Source of the DNA: Streptosporangiaceae bacterium
GTDB lineage: Bacteria; Actinomycetota; Actinomycetes; Streptosporangiales; Streptosporangiaceae
NCBI GenBank assembly: GCA_030050125.1
Contig: JASIJN010000218.1
Coordinates: 1-9,839 of the forward strand
DNA: 9,839 nt
Reading direction: 5' to 3'
Shown: piece by piece, positions 1 to 5,938 of the stretch
Layout of the letters: every line of letters starts with the position of its first letter
Position numbering within the stretch: position 1 is the first letter of the stretch
The notes under the pieces: generated by a model
What the model was told of the DNA's origin: nothing
Databases searched by the model: none
The model's input: the letters and a program-made list of their open reading frames with translations, nothing else
Program-made: the position numbers and the translations under genes

Positions 1-938
1 GAGCTGAAGCTGTACACCGAGTAGGCCAGTCCGCGCTTCTCCCGCACCTCCTGGAACAAGCGCGAGGACATCCCGCCGCCGACCGCGGCGTTCAGCACGC
101 CGAGCGCGAACCGGCGCTCGTCGGTCCGGGCCAGCCCGCCGCAGCCCAGCACGAGGTTTGCCTGCTCGATCCCGCGCGAGACCAGCCGCACCCCGGTGCC
201 AGGCTGGCTGGCCGCCTGGTCCGATCCCGGCAGCCTCGGCGGCAACGGCGAGACCGCGTCGCCGTCACCCGCCGCGGTGAACGCCGACCGGGTCAGCGCC
301 ACGACCTCGTCGTGATCCAGGTTGCCCGCGGCCGCGACGACCAGGTTGTGCGGCCGGTACCGGGCCGCGTAATGCTCGGCGATCTGCTTGCGGGTGATCG
401 CGTTGATCGAGTCGACGCTGCCCAGGATCGGCCGGCCCATCGGGGTGTCGCCGAATAGCTGGGCGGCGAACGCCTCGTGAACGGTGTCCGAGGGATCGTC
501 ATCGTTCATCGCGATCTCTTCGAGGATCACGCCCCGCTCGGCGTCCACGTCCTTCGGCTCGATCAGGGAGCCGGTCACCATGTCGGCGAGCACGTCGATG
601 GCCAGCGGCAGGTCGGCGTCCAGCACCCGCGCGTAGTAGCAGGTGTACTCCTTGGCGGTGAACGCGTTCAGTTCGCCGCCGACCGCGTCCATCGCGGCCG
701 AGATGTCCAGGGCGGTCCGCCGGGACGTGCCCTTGAACAGCAGGTGCTCCAGGTAGTGGGTGGCGCCGGCGTGAGCGAGGTCCTCGTCCCTGGAGCCGAC
801 GCCGGCCCAGATGCCGAACGCGGCCGACCGCACGGCCGGCAGCGACTCGGTGATGACCCGGAGGCCGCCCGGCAGCACGGTCCGCCTGACGGCCGCGTCG
901 CCTCCGGCCGGCTGCGGGCGGCCTGGGTGCTCGGTCAT
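1..938 (-). CDS. M16 family zinc metallopeptidase (insulinase/processing-peptidase-like), C-terminus cut by window edge
   Basis: The frame opens at an ATG and stays open for 312 codons to the left edge. Seen: the inverted zinc motif HYLEH at residues 61-65 (two His ligands and the catalytic Glu64), followed by FKGTS. A third ligand Glu lies in VILEEIAM near residue 141, the usual distance downstream. The second half-domain begins with [12 protein letters not shown], and [10 protein letters not shown] near the edge matches the conserved Arg/Tyr substrate-binding region of M16B enzymes. Family members are usually about 420-460 residues, so roughly 110-150 residues are probably missing. There is no signal peptide, so it is probably cytoplasmic. 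Such a peptidase next to pnp is common in Gram-positive bacteria (PepR/YmxG-like), but its substrate is not well established. The ATG overlaps the pnp stop as ATGA and no Shine-Dalgarno precedes it, which suggests translation coupled to pnp. Family assignment is firm; the physiological role is not. Confidence 0.93.
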   Translation of the reverse strand, partial: MTEHPGRPQPAGGDAAVRRTVLPGGLRVITESLPAVRSAAFGIWAGVGSRDEDLAHAGATHYLEHLLFKGTSRRTALDISAAMDAVGGELNAFTAKEYTCYYARVLDADLPLAIDVLADMVTGSLIEPKDVDAERGVILEEIAMNDDDPSDTVHEAFAAQLFGDTPMGRPILGSVDSINAITRKQIAEHYAARYRPHNLVVAAAGNLDHDEVVALTRSAFTAAGDGDAVSPLPPRLPGSDQAASQPGTGVRLVSRGIEQANLVLGCGGLARTDERRFALGVLNAAVGGGMSSRLFQEVREKRGLAYSVYSFS

Positions 939-3298
939 GAGTTACGTGGCCCGCGGTGGCGCTCGCGCGTGCGGTGGTGCTCGCCGCCCCGGTCCCGGTC
1001 GCCGCGTTCACCCCGGTCCCGGTCGCGGTACCCGCCGCGGTCTCCCCGGTCGCCGCGATCCCTGGCACGGTGGTCGTCGTGCCCGCCCAGATCCTCTCCG
1101 GCCGCCTCGCGCTCCACGACCTCCACCGGGACCAGCGACAGCTTGCCCCGGTCGTCGATCTCGCGGATCTCGACCTGGATCTTGTCACCGACGGAGATGA
1201 CGTCGTCGACGTTCTCGATCCGGGCTCCGCCGTGCAGCTTGCGGATCTGCGTGATGTGCAGCAGCCCGTCCCGGCCGGGCAGCAGCGAGACGAACGCGCC
1301 GAACGTGGTCGTCTTCACGACGGTGCCGAGGAACCGCTCGCCCACCTCGGGGATGTGCGGGTTGGCGATCGCGTTGATCGCCGACCTGGCCGCCTCGGCC
1401 GAGGTGCCGTCGGTCGCGCCGATGTAGATCGTGCCGTCGTCCTCGATGGTGATCTCGGCGCCGGTGTCCTCCTGGATGGAGTTGATCATCTTGCCCTTCG
1501 GGCCGATCACCTCGCCGATCTTGTCGACGGGGACCTTGACCGTGATGATCCGCGGCGCGTACGGGCTCATCTCGGCGGGGGTGTCGATCGCCTCGCGCAT
1601 CACGTCGAGGATGGTCAGCCGGGCCCCGCGCGCCTGCTTCAGCGCGGCGGCCAGCACCGAGGCCGGGATGCCGTCCAGCTTGGTGTCCAGCTGCAGCGCG
1701 GTGATCACATCCTTGGTCCCGGCGACCTTGAAGTCCATGTCGCCGAACGCGTCCTCGGCGCCGAGGATGTCGGTCAGCGTGACGTACTCCCCGCCCTCGT
1801 GGATCAGGCCCATCGCGATGCCGGACACCATGTCCTTCAGCGGCACGCCCGCATCGAGCAGCGACATCGAGGACGCGCAGACCGAGCCCATCGAGGTGGA
1901 GCCGTTCGAGCCGATGGCCTCGGACACCTGCCGGATCGCGTACGGGAACTCCTCGCGCGTGGGCAGCACCGGGATCAGCGCCCGCTCGGCCAGGGCCCCG
2001 TGGCCGATCTCGCGCCGCTTCGGCGAGCCGACCCGGCCGGTCTCGCCGGTGGAGTACGGCGGCATGTTGTAGTTGTGCATGTAGCGCTTGGTGCGCTCCG
2101 GGTTGAGCGTGTCGATCATCTGCTCCATCCGGAGCATGTTCAGCGTGGTGACGCCCAGGACCTGGGTCTCGCCCCGCTCGAACAGCGCCGAGCCGTGCAC
2201 CCGCGGCAGCACGCCCGCCTCGGCGGACAGCTGCCGGATGTCGGCCAGGCCGCGGCCGTCGATGCGCACGCCGTCGCGGATGATCCGCTCCCGGACCAGC
2301 TTCTTGGTCAGCGCCCGGAACGCGGCGCTGATCTCCTTCTCACGGCCCTCGAACCGGCTGGCCAGGCGCTCGCCAGCCAGCGCCTTGACCCGGTCGGTCT
2401 CGTTCTCCCTGTCCTGCTTGCCGGCGATCGTCAGCGCCTTGGCCAGCTCGTCGGAGACCTCACCGGCCAGCGCGTCATACACGTCCTGCTGGTAGTCGAG
2501 GAAGACGGGGAAGTCACCGACCTCCTTGGCCGCCCGCGCCGCCACCTCGCGCTGCCCCTCGCACAGAGCCTTGATGAACGGCTTGGCCGCCTCGAGCCCC
2601 TCGGCCACGGCGTCTTCGGTGGGGCCCGCCGCGCCGCTGCCCGGGTCGGCCAGCAGGCGCAGCGTGCTCGCCGTGGACTCGGCCTCGACCATCATGATCG
2701 CGACGTCGCCGTCGTCGAGCACCCGGCCCGCCACCACCATGTCGAACGTGGCGTCCTCGAGCTGAGAGTAGGTCGGGAAGCCGACCCACTGGCCCTTGAT
2801 CAGGGCGACCCGGACGCCGCCGATCGGCCCGGAGAACGGAAGGCCGGCGATCTGGGTGGACAACGAGGCCGCGTTGATCGCGACCACGTCGTACAGGTGG
2901 TCGGGATGCAGGGCCATGATCGTCTCGACGATCTGGACCTCGTTGCGCAGCCCGTGCGTGAACGACGGCCGCAGCGGCCGGTCGATCAGGCGGCAGGTAA
3001 GGATCGCGTCCTCGGACGGGCGGCCCTCCCGGCGGAAGAAGGAGCCGGGGATCCGGCCCGCCGCGTACATCCGCTCCTCCACGTCCACCGTGAGCGGGAA
3101 GAAATCGAGCCCTTCCTTGGGGTGCTTGGACGCGGTGGTCGCCGATAGCACCATGGTCTCGTCGTCGAGATAGACGACGGCCGAGCCCGCCGCGAGGCGG
3201 GCCAGACGTCCGGTCTCGAACCGGATCCTGTGAACGCCGAACTCGCCGTTGTCGATGGTGACCTCGGCGGTATACACACCCTCATGGACACTCGCCAC
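935..3298 (-). CDS. pnp: Polyribonucleotide nucleotidyltransferase (PNPase)
   Basis: A 787-residue phosphorolytic 3'-5' exoribonuclease that releases nucleoside diphosphates and can also run in reverse to add tails. The streptomycete homologue was also described as guanosine pentaphosphate synthetase I. Domains seen: RNase PH-like domain 1 (about 10-145), an all-helical linker (about 240-330), RNase PH-like domain 2 (about 340-560), a KH domain (585-650) with GPKG at 599-602, and an S1 domain (653-729). Catalytic Asp516, Asp522 and Lys524 are in place and correspond to E. coli Asp486, Asp492 and Lys494; [10 protein letters not shown] lies at 463-472. Residues 730-787 form an Arg/Gly/Asp-rich low-complexity tail. 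The GTG start is chosen because AAGGAGGT lies 7 nt upstream; an upstream in-frame GTG at 3340 would place this Shine-Dalgarno inside the gene. The gene follows rpsO after a structured 272-nt gap, and its TGA overlaps the next start. Confidence 0.98.
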   Translation of the reverse strand: MASVHEGVYTAEVTIDNGEFGVHRIRFETGRLARLAAGSAVVYLDDETMVLSATTASKHPKEGLDFFPLTVDVEERMYAAGRIPGSFFRREGRPSEDAILTCRLIDRPLRPSFTHGLRNEVQIVETIMALHPDHLYDVVAINAASLSTQIAGLPFSGPIGGVRVALIKGQWVGFPTYSQLEDATFDMVVAGRVLDDGDVAIMMVEAESTASTLRLLADPGSGAAGPTEDAVAEGLEAAKPFIKALCEGQREVAARAAKEVGDFPVFLDYQQDVYDALAGEVSDELAKALTIAGKQDRENETDRVKALAGERLASRFEGREKEISAAFRALTKKLVRERIIRDGVRIDGRGLADIRQLSAEAGVLPRVHGSALFERGETQVLGVTTLNMLRMEQMIDTLNPERTKRYMHNYNMPPYSTGETGRVGSPKRREIGHGALAERALIPVLPTREEFPYAIRQVSEAIGSNGSTSMGSVCASSMSLLDAGVPLKDMVSGIAMGLIHEGGEYVTLTDILGAEDAFGDMDFKVAGTKDVITALQLDTKLDGIPASVLAAALKQARGARLTILDVMREAIDTPAEMSPYAPRIITVKVPVDKIGEVIGPKGKMINSIQEDTGAEITIEDDGTIYIGATDGTSAEAARSAINAIANPHIPEVGERFLGTVVKTTTFGAFVSLLPGRDGLLHITQIRKLHGGARIENVDDVISVGDKIQVEIREIDDRGKLSLVPVEVVEREAAGEDLGGHDDHRARDRGDRGDRGGYRDRDRGERGDRDRGGEHHRTRERHRGPRNS
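938..1111 (-). other. Arg/Gly/Asp-rich low-complexity C-terminal tail of PNPase
   Basis: The last 58 residues (730-787) after the S1 domain contain about 17 Arg, 12 Gly, 10 Asp and 5 His, mostly as RD and RG dipeptides such as [10 protein letters not shown]. No fold is expected. Actinobacterial PNPases vary in this region, and basic tails of this kind can contact RNA or other degradosome proteins; that role is inferred here. The coding DNA carries short repeats. Confidence 0.8.
987..1026. repeat. Direct repeat inside the pnp tail coding sequence
   Basis: The 16-mer CCCCGGTCCCGGTCGC (plus strand) occurs at 987-1002 and again at 1011-1026, a 24-bp period that keeps the reading frame (8 codons). 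Further partial copies (CCCCGGTCGCCGCG) follow around 1044-1057. It encodes the RD/RG-rich stretch and could expand or contract without a frameshift. Confidence 0.75.
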
Positions 3299-3305
3299 GG
3301 GTGAG

Positions 3306-3313
3306 ACCTCCTT
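3306..3313 (-). promoter_or_regulatory. Strong Shine-Dalgarno for pnp
   Basis: AAGGAGGT on the minus strand is a perfect match to the anti-Shine-Dalgarno end of 16S rRNA and ends 7 nt before the GTG at 3298. It decides the pnp start over the upstream in-frame GTG at 3340. Confidence 0.9.
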
Positions 3314-3367
3314 GATTGAGGTCCCGCGTGTGCCCGCCACCAGTGGAGCGCTCCGGCCGTCTGGCCG

Positions 3368-3383
3368 GGCCGGCTAGCTGGCC
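3368..3383. repeat. Imperfect inverted repeat in the pnp leader
   Basis: GGCCGGCTAGCTGGCC (plus strand) is a palindrome except for one mismatched pair flanking the central GCTAGC. CTGGCCGG also occurs as a direct repeat at 3361-3368 and 3378-3385. It could be an RNA hairpin or a protein-binding site; the function is unknown. Confidence 0.5.
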
Positions 3384-3386
3384 GGT

Positions 3387-3398
3387 CTTCGATCGAAG
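3387..3398. repeat. Perfect 12-bp palindrome in the pnp leader
   Basis: CTTCGATCGAAG reads the same on both strands and is flanked by further partial symmetry (GG before, CC after, with one T-T mismatch). It is less GC-rich than its surroundings. Operator-like in form, but I do not recognise it as a known regulator's site. Confidence 0.5.
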
Positions 3399-3453
3399 TC
3401 CTCGGTCGGGATGGACGCTGGCCCACCCTGACCCGAGAACCACTACCGAGGAC
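3398..3453 (-). repeat. Long-range inverted repeat in the pnp leader (9-bp stem, 38-nt loop)
   Basis: GTCCTCGGT at 3398-3406 (plus) is the exact reverse complement of ACCGAGGAC at 3445-3453. In the transcript it would form a 9-bp stem enclosing a 38-nt loop, ending at the base where the CTTCGATCGAAG palindrome begins. Confidence 0.5.
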
Positions 3454-3458
3454 CGGCC

Positions 3459-3476
3459 CCTGGGCGCCCTGGGCGC
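3459..3476. repeat. Tandem 9-bp repeat in the pnp leader
   Basis: CCTGGGCGC occurs twice head to tail (plus strand). The junction also makes a perfect inverted repeat, GCGCCC-T-GGGCGC, at 3464-3476. Confidence 0.55.
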
Positions 3477-3529
3477 TCCTTGGCCGGGGCCGCGGGACGT
3501 CTTTGTCGTGTTTCTTGGTATTCAGTTGC

Positions 3530-3558
3530 CCGCCCGCCGGGCACGTCCCAGCGGGCGG
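3530..3558 (-). terminator. 12-bp GC-rich hairpin after rpsO: attenuator or RNase III processing site
   Basis: In the transcript CCGCCCGCUGGG pairs with CCCGGCGGGCGG around the loop ACGUG. All 12 pairs form, one of them U-G. It starts 12 nt after the rpsO stop. No U-tract follows; the next bases are GCAACUGAAUACC. It may therefore be a partial terminator of the kind common in actinobacteria, a 3'-end stabilising stem for rpsO mRNA, or the RNase III cleavage stem known from rpsO-pnp operons. Confidence 0.65.
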
Positions 3559-3570
3559 CTTGCCTTCAAC

Positions 3571-3840
3571 CTACCTGCGCAGGCCGAGCTTTTCGATCAG
3601 CGCGCGGTAGCGGGCGATGTCCGTCTTGGCCAGGTACTGCAGCAACCGCCGGCGGCGGCCGACGAGCAGCAGCAGTCCGCGGCGGCTGTGGTGATCATGC
3701 TTGTGCACCTTGAGGTGCTCGGTCAGGTCCTGGATCCGCCGGGTCAGCAGCGCGACCTGGACCTCCGGCGAGCCGGTGTCACCCTCACTGGTCGCGTGCC
3801 CGGCGATGATCTCTTTCTTCACCGTGGTCTCGAGCGGCAC
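3571..3840 (-). CDS. rpsO: 30S ribosomal protein S15
   Basis: 89 residues, the normal S15 length. S15 binds the central domain of 16S rRNA (h20-h22 junction) early in 30S assembly. Recognisable S15 features are [17 protein letters not shown] at 20-36, the conserved [22 protein letters not shown] segment around 46-67 with the His/Asp/Ser residues that contact 16S rRNA, and the C-terminal [12 protein letters not shown]. The start is GTG at 3840, with GAGGGAG about 4 nt upstream. It is flanked by structured non-coding regions on both sides, consistent with S15 autoregulation through its leader and with processing between rpsO and pnp; both are known elsewhere and inferred here. Nothing is unusual in the protein. 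Confidence 0.98.
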   Translation of the reverse strand: MPLETTVKKEIIAGHATSEGDTGSPEVQVALLTRRIQDLTEHLKVHKHDHHSRRGLLLLVGRRRRLLQYLAKTDIARYRALIEKLGLRR

Positions 3841-3916
3841 GTTGCTCCCTCGTTACTAGATCGTCAGTGGATGCCCCGGCTGGTATCCTCGCGAATCCGC
3901 TCGGGGCCGGGAGCGC

Positions 3917-3943
3917 GCCGCGCAAGCGCGGCTGGCCAGCCGC
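3917..3943 (-). promoter_or_regulatory. Overlapping alternative hairpins in the rpsO leader
   Basis: In transcription order, GCGGCUGGCCAGCCGC (3943-3928) is a perfect 16-nt palindrome that can fold as a 6-bp stem with a GGCC loop. GCCGCGCUUGCGCGGC (3932-3917) folds as a 6-bp stem closed by a CUUG tetraloop on a G-C pair, a known extra-stable loop. They share five nucleotides (3928-3932), so only one can form at a time. They lie about 76 nt before the rpsO start. Distinct S15-binding leaders are known in several bacterial phyla; whether this is one of them is inferred. Confidence 0.45.
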
Positions 3944-3962
3944 ATGAGGGCGCAGCTAACCT

Positions 3963-3979
3963 GGCCGGTTACTCCGGCC
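3963..3979 (-). terminator. Short GC hairpin downstream of ribF
   Basis: GGCCGG-AGTAA-CCGGCC on the minus strand is a perfect 6-bp stem with a 5-nt loop, about 100 nt after the ribF stop. There is no U-tract. It may end some ribF transcripts or belong to the rpsO leader. Confidence 0.35.
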
Positions 3980-3995
3980 GACTATTCACCGTACC

Positions 3996-4009
3996 ATGCC
4001 GGCCGGCAT
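3996..4009. repeat. Perfect 14-bp palindrome between ribF and rpsO
   Basis: ATGCCGGCCGGCAT is fully self-complementary with no spacer, so it looks more like a DNA-binding site than an RNA hairpin. I do not recognise the regulator. In DNA this GC-rich, CCGG-based palindromes are frequent by chance. Confidence 0.35.
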
Positions 4010-4076
4010 CGCCACGCCAGCTATCAGATATACCAGAACGGCGGCCACGGGAGCGATCCGGGCGGCGGCCGGGTAC

Positions 4077-5027
4077 TCAGCCGCCGGAGGTAAGCGCGCG
4101 CGCCGCGTCCGCGTCCCGGCGCATCTGCGCGATCAGCTCACCGACCGAGTCGAACCGGACCATGCCGCGCAGCCGGGCGGTGAAATCCACCGCGACGTGG
4201 ACGCCGTACAGGTCCAGGTCGTCGCGGTCCAGCGCATAGGCCTCCACGCTGCGGTCTTCGCCGTCGAAGGTCGGGTTGGTGCCGACCGAGATCGCGGCCG
4301 GCCAGCGCTCCAGCTCCCGGCCGGCCGGGTCCAGGCTGATCAGCCAGCCCGCGTAGATGCCGTCCGCCGGGACCGCGGTGTGCGGGAGGGTCTCCAGGTT
4401 CGCGGTCGGGAAGCCGAGCGACCGGCCGCGCCGGTGGCCCCGGACCACCACGCCCTCGACCCGGTGCGGGCGCCCCAGGTCCCGGGCGGCGGCGGCCACG
4501 TCCCCTTCGGCGAGCCGCTCCCTGATCTGGCTGGAGGAGATCCGCACCCCGTTGTCGGCCAGCAGCGGCACGCCCTCGGCCGTGAAGTCGTACTTCTCGC
4601 CCAGCTCGGCCAGCAACGCCACGTCGCCCGCGGCCCGGTAGCCGAACCGGAAGTCCTCCCCCACCACGACCCGGGCCGCGTGCAGCCGCTCGACCAGCAC
4701 CGCGTGCACGAACTCATCCGGCCCGAGCTCGGAGAACTCACGGGTGAACGGCAGCACGCAGACCGCATCCACGCCCAGGCCCGCCAGCAGCTCGGCGCGG
4801 CGCCGGGCCGAGCCGAGCACCGGCGGGTGCTTGCCCGGCCGCACCACCTCGTCCGGGTGCGGGTCGAAGGTGACCACCACCACCGGCAGCCCGAGCTGCG
4901 CCCCGAGATCGGCGGCCCGGCGGACGATCCGCTGATGGCCGAGGTGCACGCCGTCGAAGACCCCGATCGTGACCACGGACGGCCCCCAGCCCCTGGGCAC
5001 GTCGTCCAGGCCCTGCCAGCGATACAT
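4077..5027 (-). CDS. ribF: Bifunctional riboflavin kinase / FMN adenylyltransferase
   Basis: 316 residues, the usual length. It phosphorylates riboflavin to FMN and then adenylylates FMN to FAD in the cytoplasm. The N-terminal nucleotidyltransferase domain (about 15-180) has GVFDGVHLGH at 22-31, FDPHPDE at 54-60, the flavin-contacting VGEDFRFGY at 122-130 and ISSSQIR at 163-169 (commonly SST; Ser replaces Thr here). The C-terminal kinase domain (about 185-310) has GHRRGRSLGFPTANL at 197-211 with the PTAN motif, SVGTNPTF at 247-254, and the likely catalytic Glu262 in VEAYALD. The ATG at 5027 lies 23 nt after the truB stop with no clear Shine-Dalgarno, so expression probably relies on translation from truB. 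Position between truB and rpsO is typical. Confidence 0.97.
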   Translation of the reverse strand: MYRWQGLDDVPRGWGPSVVTIGVFDGVHLGHQRIVRRAADLGAQLGLPVVVVTFDPHPDEVVRPGKHPPVLGSARRRAELLAGLGVDAVCVLPFTREFSELGPDEFVHAVLVERLHAARVVVGEDFRFGYRAAGDVALLAELGEKYDFTAEGVPLLADNGVRISSSQIRERLAEGDVAAAARDLGRPHRVEGVVVRGHRRGRSLGFPTANLETLPHTAVPADGIYAGWLISLDPAGRELERWPAAISVGTNPTFDGEDRSVEAYALDRDDLDLYGVHVAVDFTARLRGMVRFDSVGELIAQMRRDADAARALTSGG

Positions 5028-5050
5028 GTACCGAGGCTACAGGTGACGTT

Positions 5051-5938
5051 TCAGGGCACGAAGACGGCCAGCGGCCGGGCCTGCCCGCGCTCCTCGGCGA
5101 GCAGCGCGATCAGCGAGCCGTCCGGGGCGAACGCGGCGACCGGCCCGGTCCCGGGCACGCCGCTGAGCACCGAGGCCGGCAGCCTCCGCCCGTGCGCGAG
5201 CATGCCGGCGTCGTCCTCGGTCACATGCAGGGGCCTGAACGCCCCGGCTGCCGCTTGCTCCAGCGGCATAACCGTGAACGAGCTCTCGAGTTGATCCAGC
5301 GTGCGGGCCTGGCTGGCATCGTACGGCCCGACGCGGGTGCGCCGCAGCGCGGTCAGGTGGCCGCCGACCCCGAGGGCCGCGCCCAGATCGCGGGCCAGGG
5401 CCCGGATATAGGTGCCGCTGGAGCAGGTCACCGCGACGTCGGCGTCGAGCAGGCCGGCGTCGCGGCGCAGGCCCCCGACGGCGAACGACGAGACGGTGAC
5501 GGTCCGGGCCGCGAGCCGCGGCGCGGCGCCCTCGCGGGCCAGCCGGTAGGCGCGCTGGCCGCCGACCTTGATCGCGCTGAACCCGGGCGGGACCTGCTCG
5601 ATCTCGCCGGTCAGCGTGGCGGCGGCGGCCTCGATCGCCTCCCGGGTGACCCCGGCGGCAGAGGCCTGCGCGATGATCTCGCCCTCGGCGTCGTCGGTGT
5701 CGGTGGCCTGGCCGAGCCGGATCGTGGCGGTGTACTCCTTCTCGGTCAGCGCCAGGTAGCCGAGCAGCCGGGTGGCCTTCTCCAGGCCGATCACCAGCAC
5801 GCCGGTGGCCATCGGGTCGAGCGTGCCCGCGTGCCCGACGCGGCGGGTCCCGGCCAGCCGCCGGATCCGCGCCACGACGTCGTGGGAGGTGCGGCCGGGC
5901 GGCTTGTCCACGATGACCAGGCCGCTGGCCGCGGTCAC
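5051..5938 (-). CDS. truB: tRNA pseudouridine(55) synthase TruB
   Basis: 295 residues. It makes pseudouridine at position 55 in the T-loop of most tRNAs. Seen: IVDKPPGRTSHDVV at 9-22, the catalytic motif HAGTLDPMATG at 36-46 with Asp41, the conserved Tyr69 in EKEYT, QVPPGFSAIKVGGQRAY at 115-131, and SSGTYIRALARDLG at 173-186. A C-terminal PUA-like extension of the actinobacterial type covers about 225-295. The GTG at 5938 overlaps the TGA of the DHH phosphoesterase gene as GTGA. It is preferred because the protein then begins immediately before the conserved DKPPG region. An open frame continues upstream to 6061, but those residues are Arg-rich and overlap the upstream gene. The overlap indicates translational coupling. 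Confidence 0.96.
   Translation of the reverse strand: MTAASGLVIVDKPPGRTSHDVVARIRRLAGTRRVGHAGTLDPMATGVLVIGLEKATRLLGYLALTEKEYTATIRLGQATDTDDAEGEIIAQASAAGVTREAIEAAAATLTGEIEQVPPGFSAIKVGGQRAYRLAREGAAPRLAARTVTVSSFAVGGLRRDAGLLDADVAVTCSSGTYIRALARDLGAALGVGGHLTALRRTRVGPYDASQARTLDQLESSFTVMPLEQAAAGAFRPLHVTEDDAGMLAHGRRLPASVLSGVPGTGPVAAFAPDGSLIALLAEERGQARPLAVFVP

Larger units (their letters stand above)
3299..3570 (-). other. rpsO-pnp intergenic region / pnp leader
   Basis: This 272-nt gap has no credible gene. In transcription order it holds a strong hairpin just after rpsO, an A-rich unpaired stretch (about 3500-3525), a small tandem repeat, three further inverted repeats and the pnp Shine-Dalgarno. I could not identify a convincing -35/-10 pair, although a separate pnp promoter here is known in Streptomyces and remains possible. 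The density of structure fits a leader processed by RNase III and sensed by PNPase, as established for rpsO-pnp in E. coli and Streptomyces; for this organism it is inferred. Confidence 0.6.
3841..4076 (-). other. ribF-rpsO intergenic region / rpsO leader
   Basis: This 236-nt gap contains no credible gene. It holds a 14-bp palindrome, a GGCCGG/CCGGCC hairpin, two overlapping hairpins and, nearer rpsO, a 6-bp long-range stem (3873-3878 with 3902-3907). An AT-richer patch around 4021-4038 contains TATATC on the minus strand (4027-4032), which could be a -10 element, but no matching -35 is visible, so I do not call a promoter. A promoter for rpsO-pnp is expected somewhere in this gap. Confidence 0.5.

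Noticed and set aside
956..3148. A 730-codon open frame on the plus strand, antisense to pnp
   Set aside because: It lies opposite a complete, well-conserved pnp gene. Its translation is a low-complexity mix of Arg, Leu, Val, Gly, Asp and His with no recognisable domain, as expected of a GC-driven shadow frame.
3299..3340. A longer N-terminus for PNPase starting at the GTG at 3340
   Set aside because: The perfect Shine-Dalgarno at 3306-3313 lies inside this extension and points to the GTG at 3298. The added residues do not resemble PNPase N-termini.
4027..4032. TATATC as a -10 promoter element for rpsO
   Set aside because: No acceptable -35 sequence is found 16-19 nt upstream and the match is only partial, so a promoter call is not supported.
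3986..4048. A 20-codon minus-strand frame with a hydrophobic translation (begins VAAVLVYLIAGVA) between ribF and rpsO
   Set aside because: It has a GTG start with no Shine-Dalgarno and uses codons rare in this genome type (GTA, ATA). It is short enough to arise by chance in an AT-richer patch. Ribosome profiling would be needed to revive it.
3316..4239. A 307-codon plus-strand open frame spanning the rpsO region and both gaps
   Set aside because: It would cross rpsO antisense and has no recognisable protein features or ribosome-binding site. I treat both gaps as non-coding.
3996..5294. A 432-codon plus-strand open frame opposite ribF and the end of truB
   Set aside because: Its translation is Arg/Pro/His/Gln-rich without any domain and it spans two real genes. 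The codon pattern belongs to the minus-strand genes.
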